A DNA stretch of 11,792 bases from NCBI GenBank assembly GCA_016219145.1, contig JACRCG010000161.1:1-11792 (forward strand), read 5' to 3'. Below, piece after piece: positions 1 through 6,780 of this stretch. Made by a program: the position numbers and the translations under genes. The notes under the pieces are model-generated. The model made no database searches. It saw nothing but the letters and a program-made list of their open reading frames with translations, and was not told the origin of the DNA. Position 1 is the first letter of the stretch. Every line of letters starts with the position of its first letter. The DNA is from Deltaproteobacteria bacterium. GTDB lineage: Bacteria > Desulfobacterota > Desulfuromonadia > Geobacterales > Pseudopelobacteraceae.

Positions 1-575
1 AATATCTGGACAGTGGTGCGGATCTGGTCACATTCAGCGGCGACAAGCTGCTGGGGGGGCCACAAGCCGGAATCATCGTCGGCAAAAAAAGCCTGATCGA
101 ACCGATGAAACGTCACCCGCTCCTGCGAGCCCTGCGTATGGACAAGCTCACTCTGGCCGCGCTTGAAGCGACCTTGCGGCTCTACCGAGACGAACGGCAG
201 GCCCTGGCGGCCATCCCGACCCTGCGAATGCTGACCATGTCGGCCGTTGAGCTCTCCCGCCGGGCAGACCGCATCATCAGATATCTGCGAAGACGCCTTC
301 CCGAAACTGTCTCCTTCGCCCGTCATCCGGGCGAATCAAACGCCGGAGGGGGCTCTTTTCCACTGCTGCAACTGCCTACAGCGCTGATTGAAGTCTGTTT
401 CGCCGGGGCAACTCCGTTCCGGATTGAAACCGCGCTGCGCCTGACCGCTACGCCGGTAGTCGGGCGCATTCACCGGGATCGCTTTCTGCTGGACGCCCGC
501 ACCCTCCTTGATTCGGATTTACCCCGTCTGGTTGCATCTCTTCAGGAAGCTGTTATACTGCTTGCGGAGAAATAA
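1..575 (+). CDS. selA: L-seryl-tRNA(Sec) selenium transferase, C-terminal part (5' end outside window)
   Basis: SelA is a PLP enzyme that converts seryl-tRNA(Sec) to selenocysteinyl-tRNA(Sec) using selenophosphate, in the cytoplasm. The reading frame is open from base 3 and gives 190 residues before TAA at 573-575. Its first visible residues contain the SelA active-site block FSGDKLLGGPQAG; the PLP-binding lysine is the codon at 45-47. Further on are the GGGSFPLLQLP stretch and the end-domain pattern TPVVGRIHRDRFLLDARTLL, both typical of SelA. E. coli SelA is about 460 residues, so roughly the last 40 percent is present. The ATG at 105 is internal, not the start. ispD begins 3 bases after the stop, so the two are likely cotranscribed. 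No selB or tRNA(Sec) gene lies in the window. The assignment is secure from motifs; the missing N-terminus cannot be assessed. Confidence 0.95.
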   Translation, partial: YLDSGADLVTFSGDKLLGGPQAGIIVGKKSLIEPMKRHPLLRALRMDKLTLAALEATLRLYRDERQALAAIPTLRMLTMSAVELSRRADRIIRYLRRRLPETVSFARHPGESNAGGGSFPLLQLPTALIEVCFAGATPFRIETALRLTATPVVGRIHRDRFLLDARTLLDSDLPRLVASLQEAVILLAEK

Positions 576-578
576 TTA

Positions 579-1292
579 ATGGCCGCATATAAATCCATAG
601 CCCTGATTCCGGCCGCAGGAATGGGCAAGCGGATGGGCGCTTCCATCAACAAACAGTATCTGCTGCTGGACGGCTTGCCGATTGTGGCCCGCACTATCTC
701 GGTTTTCGAGAAATCTCCGCTGATCGATGCCATCTACCTGGTGATTCCGGCCGACGAGATTCCTTACTGCCGAGAACATGTTGTCGAAGCCTGCGGCTTT
801 AAAAAGGTGGTCGCGATTGTTCCCGGCGGCAAGGAACGCCAGAATTCGGTCATGAACGGGCTGAATGCCATGCGGGCCGTTGTGGCCGATAACGATGTAA
901 TTTTGATCCATGACGGCGTCAGGCCGCTGGTGACCGAAGCCATGCTGTGCGAATCCATCGAAGTTGCCAGCAGACGCGACGGCGCGCTGGTGGCGGTGCC
1001 GGTCAAAGACACCATCAAGAGTGTGCGTGATGGCGTCGTGCAAGACACTCCTTTACGCGAGAATCTCTGGCAGGCCCAGACGCCGCAGGCGTTTCGTTTC
1101 GGCCTCATCCATGCCGCCCATCTGGCGGCCGAGGCAGATGGCTTTACCGGCACCGACGACGCCTCGCTGATCGAACGCAGGGGCGGCGAAGTCTGCATCG
1201 TCCGTGGAGATTATCGTAACATCAAGATAACCACACCCGAAGATCTTGTATTGGCAGAAGCATTCCTGACAGGAATAAACAGGGAGGGATAA
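579..1292 (+). CDS. ispD: 2-C-methyl-D-erythritol 4-phosphate cytidylyltransferase
   Basis: IspD joins CTP and methylerythritol 4-phosphate to make CDP-methylerythritol in the MEP isoprenoid pathway; it is cytosolic. The 237-residue protein is full length for the family. The nucleotide-binding loop is PAAGMGKRMG (residues 11-20), with the catalytic Arg18 and Lys25. Other signatures are GGKERQNSV (83-91), IHDGVRP (110-116), the LWQAQTPQAFR and TDDASLIER blocks, and Lys216 in RNIKITTPEDL near the C-terminus. The ATG at 579 is supported by GGAG about 9 bases upstream and by matching the family N-terminus. It starts 3 bases after selA and ends 2 bases before the next gene. ispF, which often follows ispD or is fused to it, is absent here and must lie elsewhere. 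Confidence 0.97.
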   Translation: MAAYKSIALIPAAGMGKRMGASINKQYLLLDGLPIVARTISVFEKSPLIDAIYLVIPADEIPYCREHVVEACGFKKVVAIVPGGKERQNSVMNGLNAMRAVVADNDVILIHDGVRPLVTEAMLCESIEVASRRDGALVAVPVKDTIKSVRDGVVQDTPLRENLWQAQTPQAFRFGLIHAAHLAAEADGFTGTDDASLIERRGGEVCIVRGDYRNIKITTPEDLVLAEAFLTGINREG

Positions 1293-1294
1293 TT

Positions 1295-2467
1295 ATGGCT
1301 TCGCATGCGCCAGATAAAATTCTTATCGTTGATGACAACCCTGAAGTTGCCGCAACCCTGAAGCTTTACCTGGAAGACAGGGGTTATTCCACTTCGTGGG
1401 CTGATGACGGCCAAACTGCTCTTGATTTAATGCTGGATGGAAACAACTTCGCTCTGGTTCTGCTTGATATCAGCATGCCGGATCTTGACGGCCTGACTGT
1501 CCTGAAGCAGCTCCGAAACTCCGGCTGCGACGCTGCCGTCGTCATGATGAGCGGACACGGCAACGAAGAGATGGCTGTTGAGTGCATGCGAAACGGCGCC
1601 GAAGACTACGTCTCCAAACCATTTGTCCTGTCGGATCTGTTTCAGCGCATTGAACGGGCACGAAACCATCGTCAGGAATTGATCGAGAAGAGATTGCTTG
1701 AACAGGAAAAAGAGAATTTCTCACTCATGCTGTCCCATGACATGAAAAATCCAATGACCGCCGTTATCGGTTCGATAGATATTATACGCGAGGGACGCCT
1801 GGGGCCGGTCAACGAGGAGCAGGTCGAATACCTTCAATCCGCCATAGACAGCTGCAATGAAGTCGTTACCATGATCGACAACCTGCTTGATATCAGAAGA
1901 TTTGAAACCGGGAAAATGCCGTTGAACATCCGCTCCTGCAATATTGCCGAGATCATCCGGAAAAGCTGTGAGCCCTTTGCCAGAACAGCCAAACACGATG
2001 GTATCAGTTTTTCGATAAATATTGACAGTTCCGTAACCGATCTCGCCGTTGACAGCAGGGCCTTTGGCAGGATACTGGGCAATCTGCTGGGCAACTCACT
2101 GAAGTTCACCCCTGAAGATGGGGAAATTGAAGTATCCTGCAGCTCTGTCGAAAACACGCAAGACAACCTGGCGCAAATCCCGCCGTACGTATCCATTCCG
2201 CACAGCCTCTCAAAGTCGGTGCGCCTCACCAGATTAAGCGTTCGTGACACCGGCAACGGCATGCCGCAACAAGAACTAGGGCGGATATTTGATCGGTTCA
2301 CCCAGGTAAAAAGCCGCACGGGCCGGGAGAACATCGGCGCTGGACTCGGACTGGCATTTTGCAAATGGGCGGTGGAAAGCTTCGGAGGCGTGATCTGGGC
2401 TGAAAGCATGGTTGGAATCGGGAGCGAGATTATTATTTTACTGCCGGACAAAGATACTCATCCATAA
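1295..2467 (+). CDS. Receiver domain-histidine kinase fusion, cytoplasmic two-component protein
   Basis: This 390-residue protein has an N-terminal receiver domain (about 8-123) with acidic pocket Asp13/Asp14, phospho-acceptor Asp58, Ser86 and Lys108. A short helical linker leads to a HisKA dimerisation domain with phospho-accepting His148 in SHDMKNPMTAV. A HATPase domain follows, with N-box NLLGNSLKFTP (near 264), G1 box VRDTGNGMP (near 316) and G2 box GAGLGLAFCK (near 348). There is no transmembrane segment or separate sensor domain, so the input is probably phosphorylation of the receiver by another kinase. The N-box to G1 spacing is about 50 residues, longer than usual because of a Ser/Pro-rich insertion. 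The start has a strong AGGGAGGGA site 6 bases upstream, and the gene begins 2 bases after ispD. The signal and partner regulator are unknown; no separate response regulator is encoded nearby. Confidence 0.93.
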   Translation: MASHAPDKILIVDDNPEVAATLKLYLEDRGYSTSWADDGQTALDLMLDGNNFALVLLDISMPDLDGLTVLKQLRNSGCDAAVVMMSGHGNEEMAVECMRNGAEDYVSKPFVLSDLFQRIERARNHRQELIEKRLLEQEKENFSLMLSHDMKNPMTAVIGSIDIIREGRLGPVNEEQVEYLQSAIDSCNEVVTMIDNLLDIRRFETGKMPLNIRSCNIAEIIRKSCEPFARTAKHDGISFSINIDSSVTDLAVDSRAFGRILGNLLGNSLKFTPEDGEIEVSCSSVENTQDNLAQIPPYVSIPHSLSKSVRLTRLSVRDTGNGMPQQELGRIFDRFTQVKSRTGRENIGAGLGLAFCKWAVESFGGVIWAESMVGIGSEIIILLPDKDTHP

Positions 2468-2489
2468 AAAAACCGGACGGGACAACTCC

Positions 2490-2966
2490 ATGAAAACCGT
2501 ATTAGCGATACTGTTGGCAATTACTATTTTTTGCTGCCCGGCAATTGCTGCCGACCTTGATCTAAGCAAGTCCATTTCTATTGGAAGCGGACCCAAAACC
2601 GTCATTGAATTTACCGACCCGGATTGCCCGTTCTGCCGCAAGGCTTCAAAATACTTTGAAGGCCGTAGCGATGTAAAGCGCCATGTGTTCTTCTACCCCC
2701 TGCCACGCCACCCGAAAGCAAAGGAAAAAGCCAGGTACATCCTGTCGCAAATGGACCGGGCCGCAGCCTATCGTACTGTCATGTCGGGGAAGATGGATTC
2801 TGTCCAGAAATACGAAGGGGTGACGCCGTTTGGCGCCAAACTGCAGGAAGAGCAGATGGAAATTGCCAGGAAACACAAGATCGACTCCACTCCGACCTTT
2901 ATGATCAACGGCAGGATTATCGTCGGCTTTGATCAGAAGAAGATTGAAGAGGCGCTCGGGAAGTAG
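2490..2966 (+). CDS. Periplasmic thioredoxin-fold protein, DsbC/DsbG-like
   Basis: This 158-residue protein has a Sec signal peptide: MK, a hydrophobic run to about residue 19, and a predicted cut near AIA-A-D at 20-21. The mature part is a thioredoxin fold with active site Cys46-Pro-Phe-Cys49 in EFTDPDCPFCRKA and a cis-proline loop STPTF (Pro135), followed by a GF..KKIEEAL end typical of DsbC/DsbG catalytic domains. It should carry out thiol-disulfide exchange in the periplasm. It lacks the N-terminal dimerisation domain of true DsbC, so it may be a monomeric oxidant or reductant, or a cytochrome-maturation thiol protein. The frame is open back into the kinase gene, but ATG 2490 gives a proper signal peptide and has GGACGGGA just upstream, so that start is preferred. 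It lies 22 bases after the kinase gene and is probably the last gene of this unit. Confidence 0.88.
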   Translation: MKTVLAILLAITIFCCPAIAADLDLSKSISIGSGPKTVIEFTDPDCPFCRKASKYFEGRSDVKRHVFFYPLPRHPKAKEKARYILSQMDRAAAYRTVMSGKMDSVQKYEGVTPFGAKLQEEQMEIARKHKIDSTPTFMINGRIIVGFDQKKIEEALGK

Positions 2967-2994
2967 TCGTCTGATAATAAGTTCGCAACTAACC

Positions 2995-3031
2995 CCTCTA
3001 AATCTCCCCTTATCAGGGGAGACTTCAAGGC
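2995..3031. repeat. Intergenic palindromic repeat, family D, copy 1
   Basis: A 37-base unit beginning CCTCTAAATCTCCCC and ending GACTTCAAGGC recurs 65 bases downstream with one mismatch. Its centre, 3004-3021, forms a 7-bp hairpin (CTCCCCT and AGGGGAG, loop TATC). It lies between convergent genes. Confidence 0.85.
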
Positions 3032-3059
3032 ATGAAATTGGAAGATCGGCTACCCAGCG

Positions 3060-3096
3060 CCTCTAAATCTCCCTTTATCAGGGGAGACTTCAAGGC
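3060..3096. repeat. Intergenic palindromic repeat, family D, copy 2
   Basis: Second copy of the 37-base unit, identical to copy 1 except for a C-to-T change in the left arm (3069-3074), which weakens the hairpin by one G-U-type pair. Confidence 0.85.
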
Positions 3097-3097
3097 T

Positions 3098-3117
3098 TCC
3101 CCCCTGACAAGGGGGGA
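3098..3117. terminator. GC-rich hairpin between convergent genes, possible bidirectional terminator
   Basis: TCCCCCCT and AGGGGGGA pair as an 8-bp stem with a 4-base loop (GACA). It sits 25 bases after the flxA stop and about 130 bases after the thiol-protein stop, where both transcripts should end. There is no clear T-tract on either side, so an intrinsic terminator is not certain. It may instead be a diverged member of the adjacent repeat family that blocks 3' exonuclease. A further G-run (3122-3128) could pair with the same C-run. Confidence 0.45.
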
Positions 3118-3141
3118 CTGAGGGGGGTTGGTTTAAGCGAA

Positions 3142-3990
3142 CTAAAACTCCATCGGCATGGCCTTGACCTGCTTCGCCGTAAAAACCGGACCATCCTTGC
3201 ACACATAGACATTGCCGACATTGCAGCGCCCGCACTTCCCCAGACCGCATTTCATCCTGTTTTCCAGTGTCGTATAAACCTGTTCATCGGTAAAGCCGAG
3301 CTTTTCCAGCACCGGCAGCGTGAACTTGATCATGATCGGCGGTCCGCAGACCAGCGCAATGGTATTATCGGCGCTCGGCGCGGCTTCCTCCAGTATCGTC
3401 GGCACAAAACCGACCTTGCCGTCCCATTCCGGGCCGTTGCCACCAGGATCAACGGTCTTGACCAGGCGTACATCAGCCCTTTCCTGCCACTCCTTCAACT
3501 CCCGCTTGTAGACCAGATCACTTTCGGTACGCGCGCCGTAGACAATCGTGATATCGCCAAACTTGTCGCGCCAGTCCAGACAGTTCCAGATCAGGGTTCT
3601 GAGAGGCGGCAGGGCGATACCGCCGGCCACGAAGACCAGGTTTTTACCGAAGAACTCTTCGATCGGGAAGGAATTGCCGTAAGGGCCGCGTACCCCCATG
3701 GTGTCGCCGACTTCAAGACGGCGCAACTCTTCTGTTACTCTGCCCACCGAGCGGAAGCAGCATTCGATATGCCCTGTGCGGGTCGGCGACGAGGCGATGC
3801 AGAAGGTCGATTCTCCGGCCCCGAAGGCCGAATACTCGCCGAACTGTCCGGCCCGGAAAGTGAAGTTTTCCCGAACCTGCTCGTCCTGAAAGACCAGCCT
3901 GAGAGTACGTACATCCGGCGTTTCGTCGATGACCTCTTCGACGGTAGCCAGATAGGGGAGGTAGATATTCTTGTTAGTGTGATCACACAT
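3142..3990 (-). CDS. flxA: Flx complex NAD(P)H/FAD subunit, sulfhydrogenase gamma / AsrB-like
   Basis: This 282-residue protein is the predicted NAD(P)H entry point of the Flx-Hdr complex. Residues about 10-110 form a ferredoxin-reductase-type FAD domain, with the flavin motif at 59-68 (GESTFCIASS) and GPYGN at 102-106. The NAD(P)-binding domain has FVAGGIALPPLRTL (120-133) and the CGPPIM loop (215-220). The C-terminal Cys248, Cys253, Cys256 and Cys264 match the [2Fe-2S] site of PyrK, AsrB and HydG-type proteins. The FAD motif has Thr-Phe-Cys where the classical family has Arg-x-Tyr-Ser, as also seen in hydrogenase gamma-type relatives. The ATG at 3990 has AGG about 8 bases upstream. It is the last gene of the - strand operon, 84 bases after flxB, across a heptamer repeat. 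NADH versus NADPH preference cannot be read from sequence. Confidence 0.9.
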   Translation of the reverse strand: MCDHTNKNIYLPYLATVEEVIDETPDVRTLRLVFQDEQVRENFTFRAGQFGEYSAFGAGESTFCIASSPTRTGHIECCFRSVGRVTEELRRLEVGDTMGVRGPYGNSFPIEEFFGKNLVFVAGGIALPPLRTLIWNCLDWRDKFGDITIVYGARTESDLVYKRELKEWQERADVRLVKTVDPGGNGPEWDGKVGFVPTILEEAAPSADNTIALVCGPPIMIKFTLPVLEKLGFTDEQVYTTLENRMKCGLGKCGRCNVGNVYVCKDGPVFTAKQVKAMPMEF

Positions 3991-3993
3991 GTC

Positions 3994-4077
3994 GGAACCT
4001 GTTCAAGGTTCAAAGTTCGAAGTTCGAAGGCTTGCTTGAAGCTGTAACCTTGAACCTTGAACCTTGAACCGCTTTTA
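3994..4077. repeat. Heptamer-array palindrome, family A, copy 1 (flxB-flxA junction)
   Basis: The left arm holds GGTTCAA and two AGTTCGA units (4008-4028). The right arm holds three tandem TTGAACC units (4050-4070), which pair with the left arm. The outer end, GAACCGCTTTTA, is shared with copy 2 and contains the flxB stop codon (TTA at 4075-4077, TAA on the - strand). The element fills almost the whole 84-base gap between flxB and flxA. Confidence 0.85.
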
Positions 4078-5079
4078 TTTTTTACTGATCTCTTCCACAA
4101 TCTGGGCGATGTCGATCCCGACCGGGCAGAGCCTTATACACCTGCCGCAGCCGGTGCAGAGGGTCTGGCCAAACTTGTCTTCGTAGTACTTGAACTTGTG
4201 CATGATGCGGTTACGGTAACGCTTGGGCTGCTGGTCTCTCGGGTTGTGCCCGGAGGCGTGATGGGTGAACTTCCAGAAACCGCAGGCATCCCAGTTTTTA
4301 CGGCGTTTGCCGGATTTTTCAGTCCCTTCGTCTACTATGTCGAAACAGTGGCAAACCGGACAGACAAAAGCGCAGGCGCCGCAACCGACACAGCGGGTAG
4401 CGATCGAATCCCAGCTGGAGTCCTCGAAATGCTCATCCAGCCAGGCCTTGACCTTCTTCAGATCAAACTTCTCGGTTTGCGGCTGAGCCAGCGAGACCGC
4501 TCTGGAGTTGCCGGGTTCGGCAAAAAGTTCCAGGTGACCCTTGATCAACGCTTCGCCCTTCTCGCTGTAACTTTCGCAGGCGTAGCCGCCATCTTCCAGC
4601 GGAGTCAGGAACAGGTCACTGCCCCTGGTTTCGGATGGTGACAAGCCCACCGCGGTGCAGAAACAGGCGTCGTCGGCGCTCGTGCAGGCCAGGCCGACTA
4701 TCGTTGTTTTCTTGCGGCGCTCCAGAAAAAATTCATCCTTGTAATCCCAGGAGAAAACCGCATCCAGCACCGGAATGGCAGCCGCATCGCAAGGGCGCAC
4801 CCCCACCAGAACAGTTTCCGGAAAACGGGCCGGATCGATATCCTTGAGGGTGACCTTCTGCCCCTCCTTCTCATAGGTCATGATGTCTTCGCACAGGGGA
4901 AAGAAGGCCTCCTTGCCGGAACGTCTCGGCAGCTGGTCGGCAACCATTTCCGAAGCACTCTTGAGTGGCTCATAGAGCGGTGTGCCGGCGTTCATACGCG
5001 GGGCAACCACGCGGGTGCCTTCGGCGATCAGCTTGTCCAGGAGGGTATGCAGGTTTTGTTCGGAGATGAATTTTTGCAT
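4075..5079 (-). CDS. flxB: Flx complex iron-sulfur subunit B, sulfhydrogenase beta / AsrA-like
   Basis: This 334-residue electron-transfer subunit resembles the beta subunits of sulfhydrogenase and anaerobic sulfite reductase A. The N-terminal half carries the family pattern VGVRPCDAAAIPVLD (92-106) and GLACTSADDACFC (129-141). Two [4Fe-4S] motifs follow: Cys230, 233, 236, 240 (continuing CPVCHCFD) and Cys308, 311, 314, 318 near the C-terminus. It should pass electrons between FlxA and FlxC/FlxD. The frame is open to an ATG at 5142, but those 21 extra residues lie inside a repeat element and do not look like protein. ATG 5079 (MQKFISEQ) fits the family and is chosen; its upstream GGGAA is a weak ribosome site at the edge of the repeat. 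The stop codon lies within the family A repeat. Layout is parallel to FlxC, suggesting a distant paralogue. Confidence 0.88.
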   Translation of the reverse strand: MQKFISEQNLHTLLDKLIAEGTRVVAPRMNAGTPLYEPLKSASEMVADQLPRRSGKEAFFPLCEDIMTYEKEGQKVTLKDIDPARFPETVLVGVRPCDAAAIPVLDAVFSWDYKDEFFLERRKKTTIVGLACTSADDACFCTAVGLSPSETRGSDLFLTPLEDGGYACESYSEKGEALIKGHLELFAEPGNSRAVSLAQPQTEKFDLKKVKAWLDEHFEDSSWDSIATRCVGCGACAFVCPVCHCFDIVDEGTEKSGKRRKNWDACGFWKFTHHASGHNPRDQQPKRYRNRIMHKFKYYEDKFGQTLCTGCGRCIRLCPVGIDIAQIVEEISKK

Positions 5080-5092
5080 TTTATATGGTTCC

Positions 5093-5185
5093 CGTAGGGG
5101 CGAACCTTGTGTTCGCCCATGTGTTTGCGTATGTTCGCCCAATTATGACCGTAAACGGCGGGCGATCACAAGGATCGCCCCTACG
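5093..5185. repeat. GTAGGGGCGA palindrome, family B, copy 1 (flxC-flxB junction)
   Basis: A 93-base element with perfect 11-bp terminal inverted repeats (CGTAGGGGCGA at 5093-5103, its complement at 5175-5185). Inside are two short hairpins: GGGCGAAC/GTTCGCCC near the left end and GGGCGATC/GATCGCCC near the right end. Their loops (CCTTGT and ACAAGG) are also complementary, so the RNA could form either two hairpins or one long one. It occupies most of the 109-base gap. No transposase gene is associated. Confidence 0.9.
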
Positions 5186-5188
5186 AAT

Positions 5189-6109
5189 TTATTTTATGAA
5201 ACTCTGATCATCCTTCTCGGTATAGCTGTTCAGCGGCCCCTTATCATTGACTTCAAAACCGGCTTCGTAGTCGTACAACTCCTTCAGCTCCTTGGCCATC
5301 TTGCGATTCAGCAGGTTCAAGGGGATGTCCATCGGGCAGACCCGCTCGCACTCGGCACAACCGGCGCATCTTCCGGCCAGGTGCATGGCCCGTACGATAT
5401 GCCAGGCGGTGTTGCCGGCCGGGCGGGGCGTGGTATCCACCATCTGCGGCTTGTTGCGGTCACACAGGCACTGCTCGCAGAAGCAAAAAGGGCAGACCTG
5501 GCGGCAGGCGTAACACTTGATGCACTTGGAGAACTGCTCTTTCCAGTAGGCCCAGCGCTCGGCCGGTGTCAGCGCCTCCAGGCGGGCTATTTCAGCTGCG
5601 TATTTCCGTGTCTGCCCGGGGGTGAGCGGAGCTTGCGGAGGAACGAAGTCGCAGCCGCCCGGCAGCTGGGCGTCACACTCGGTACATTTGGGGGCGATGC
5701 TATCCGAGGTCAGTTCTGTGGCGGGCTGAACCGTTGAGGCCAGCACACCGGCGCAGGGGACGCCGATCAGGTACAGATCCTCGCGCTTCAACTGCGATTC
5801 CCCCATAAGACCGGATAAGGCCTTAAGATCGCACCCTTTGACCACAATGCCGACCTTCCCTTTTTTGGGAATCTCCTTCTTGGCCTTGGTCAGGTAGACG
5901 GCCAGGTTGTTGACGCAGGCCGGGGTGAAGATCAGTTTGGCGGCATCGTCAGCACTACTGATCACGATCGGTTGAGCGGAACCCTTGCGGCGGGCGGCGG
6001 CATAGCCGACTATGGCCGTGACGGTGCCGTCGCTGAGGATACGCTGAGCTTCAGCCCGGATAGCCTCGCTTACAGCGGCGTAGATGGATGTGTCAATTGA
6101 TTTGGTCAT
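5189..6109 (-). CDS. flxC: Flx complex iron-sulfur subunit C, cysteine-rich
   Basis: This 306-residue subunit shares FlxB's layout. The N-terminal domain carries GIVVKGCDLKALSGLM (87-102) and LIGVPCAGV (114-122), resembling F420-hydrogenase beta-type proteins. Two [4Fe-4S] motifs lie at Cys196, 199, 202, 206 and Cys248, 251, 254, 258. Extra cysteines follow the first motif (209, 211, 214, 216), and another group, Cys142, 145 and 153, lies before it. These could hold an additional cluster or metal. It probably relays electrons from FlxB towards FlxD/HdrA in the cytoplasm. The start ATG is unambiguous, with AAGG about 10 bases upstream. The gene is preceded by a 135-bp family C repeat and followed by a family B repeat. 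In FlxABCD-HdrABC operons this position is taken by the second 4Fe-4S subunit, on which the name rests. Confidence 0.85.
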   Translation of the reverse strand: MTKSIDTSIYAAVSEAIRAEAQRILSDGTVTAIVGYAAARRKGSAQPIVISSADDAAKLIFTPACVNNLAVYLTKAKKEIPKKGKVGIVVKGCDLKALSGLMGESQLKREDLYLIGVPCAGVLASTVQPATELTSDSIAPKCTECDAQLPGGCDFVPPQAPLTPGQTRKYAAEIARLEALTPAERWAYWKEQFSKCIKCYACRQVCPFCFCEQCLCDRNKPQMVDTTPRPAGNTAWHIVRAMHLAGRCAGCAECERVCPMDIPLNLLNRKMAKELKELYDYEAGFEVNDKGPLNSYTEKDDQSFIK

Positions 6110-6128
6110 GTAGAAACCTTAAACCTTT

Positions 6129-6263
6129 AATGGAACGCGGATGACGCGGATTTAGCGGATTCGCACGGATTTTTTAGATCGGTTGTAACTCGAAACTTTT
6201 TGGCTTTTGTTATTGACTCTGATCCGCGTTGATCCGCCCGATCCGCGTCATCCGCGTTCTATT
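6129..6263. repeat. 135-bp GGAACGCGGATGACGCGG palindrome, family C, copy 1 (flxD-flxC junction)
   Basis: The terminal inverted repeats are about 23 bp with one mismatch and share GGAACGCGGATGACGCGGAT-type ends; GCGGAT-like subunits recur inside each arm. The AT-rich centre reads AACTTTTTGGCTTTTGT. It is about 93 percent identical to copy 2 over the same 135-base length, in the same orientation, 652 bases away. It fills most of the 157-base gap, ending 3 bases from the flxD stop codon. Confidence 0.92.
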
Positions 6264-6266
6264 GCA

Positions 6267-6767
6267 TTAAATCTGATTATACGCCTCTTCCAACTCCGGT
6301 GTATTGATCGCCCCGGACCACTGTTCCTCCAGGGCCAGCTCCCTGAACTCGGTCATCGGCCCCATGGCGCGCACCTTTTCGGTCAGGTCGGTGACTACTT
6401 CAACCCACTTGCCCCCTTCGGCAGCCGAAACCCAGGAGAATTGCAGGCGGTTTAGATCCACACCGACAAACTCCAGCAGTTTGCGAAAGACGGCAAAACG
6501 GCGGCGGGCATGGAAGTTGCCGGCAATGTAGTGGCAGTCGCCGGGGTGACAACCGGACACCAAAACACCGTCGGCCCCCTGCTGGAAGGCTTTCAGGATA
6601 AAGACCGGGTCGATGCGGCCGGTGCAGGGAAACTTCAAGACCCGCACGTTTGGCGGATACTGCATCCGGCTGGTACCGGCCAGATCGGCCCCGGCGTAGG
6701 TACACCAGGTGCAGACGAAGGCGATGATTTTGGGTTCGAATGTATGTTTTTGTTTTTCAGGGTGCAT
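6267..6767 (-). CDS. flxD: MvhD-like [2Fe-2S] electron adaptor of the Flx-Hdr complex
   Basis: This 166-residue protein is the family member that in methanogens (MvhD) connects the hydrogenase to HdrA through one [2Fe-2S] cluster; here it would connect FlxABC to HdrA. The signature cysteines are Cys19-Thr-Trp-Cys22 (CTWCTYAGADLAG), Cys48 in KFPCTGR, and Cys73/Cys78 in SGCHPGDCHY. The C-terminal half follows the usual MvhD pattern, including FSWVSAAEGGKWVEVV. The start ATG at 6767 has an AAGG-type site about 9 bases upstream. It lies directly downstream of hdrA, as expected for direct partners, but both flanking gaps are filled with near-identical 135-bp repeats. It is a separate polypeptide, not fused to HdrA as in some bacteria. 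No hydrogenase subunit is encoded here, which supports NAD(P)H as the electron source. Confidence 0.92.
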   Translation of the reverse strand: MHPEKQKHTFEPKIIAFVCTWCTYAGADLAGTSRMQYPPNVRVLKFPCTGRIDPVFILKAFQQGADGVLVSGCHPGDCHYIAGNFHARRRFAVFRKLLEFVGVDLNRLQFSWVSAAEGGKWVEVVTDLTEKVRAMGPMTEFRELALEEQWSGAINTPELEEAYNQI

Positions 6768-6780
6768 GGAAAACCTTTTT

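Noticed and set aside
576..1198. - strand frames opposite ispD (155 and 144 codons)
   Set aside because: ispD has all catalytic residues; the opposite frames show no family pattern or start signal.
5080..5142. N-terminal extension of FlxB from ATG 5142
   Set aside because: The 21 extra residues are translated repeat DNA; homologue-like sequence begins at MQKFISEQ (5079).
4982..5737. Open + strand frame (251 codons) spanning the flxB start, family B repeat and flxC
   Set aside because: Crosses a repeat element and two genes on the opposite strand; its composition looks like an antisense shadow.
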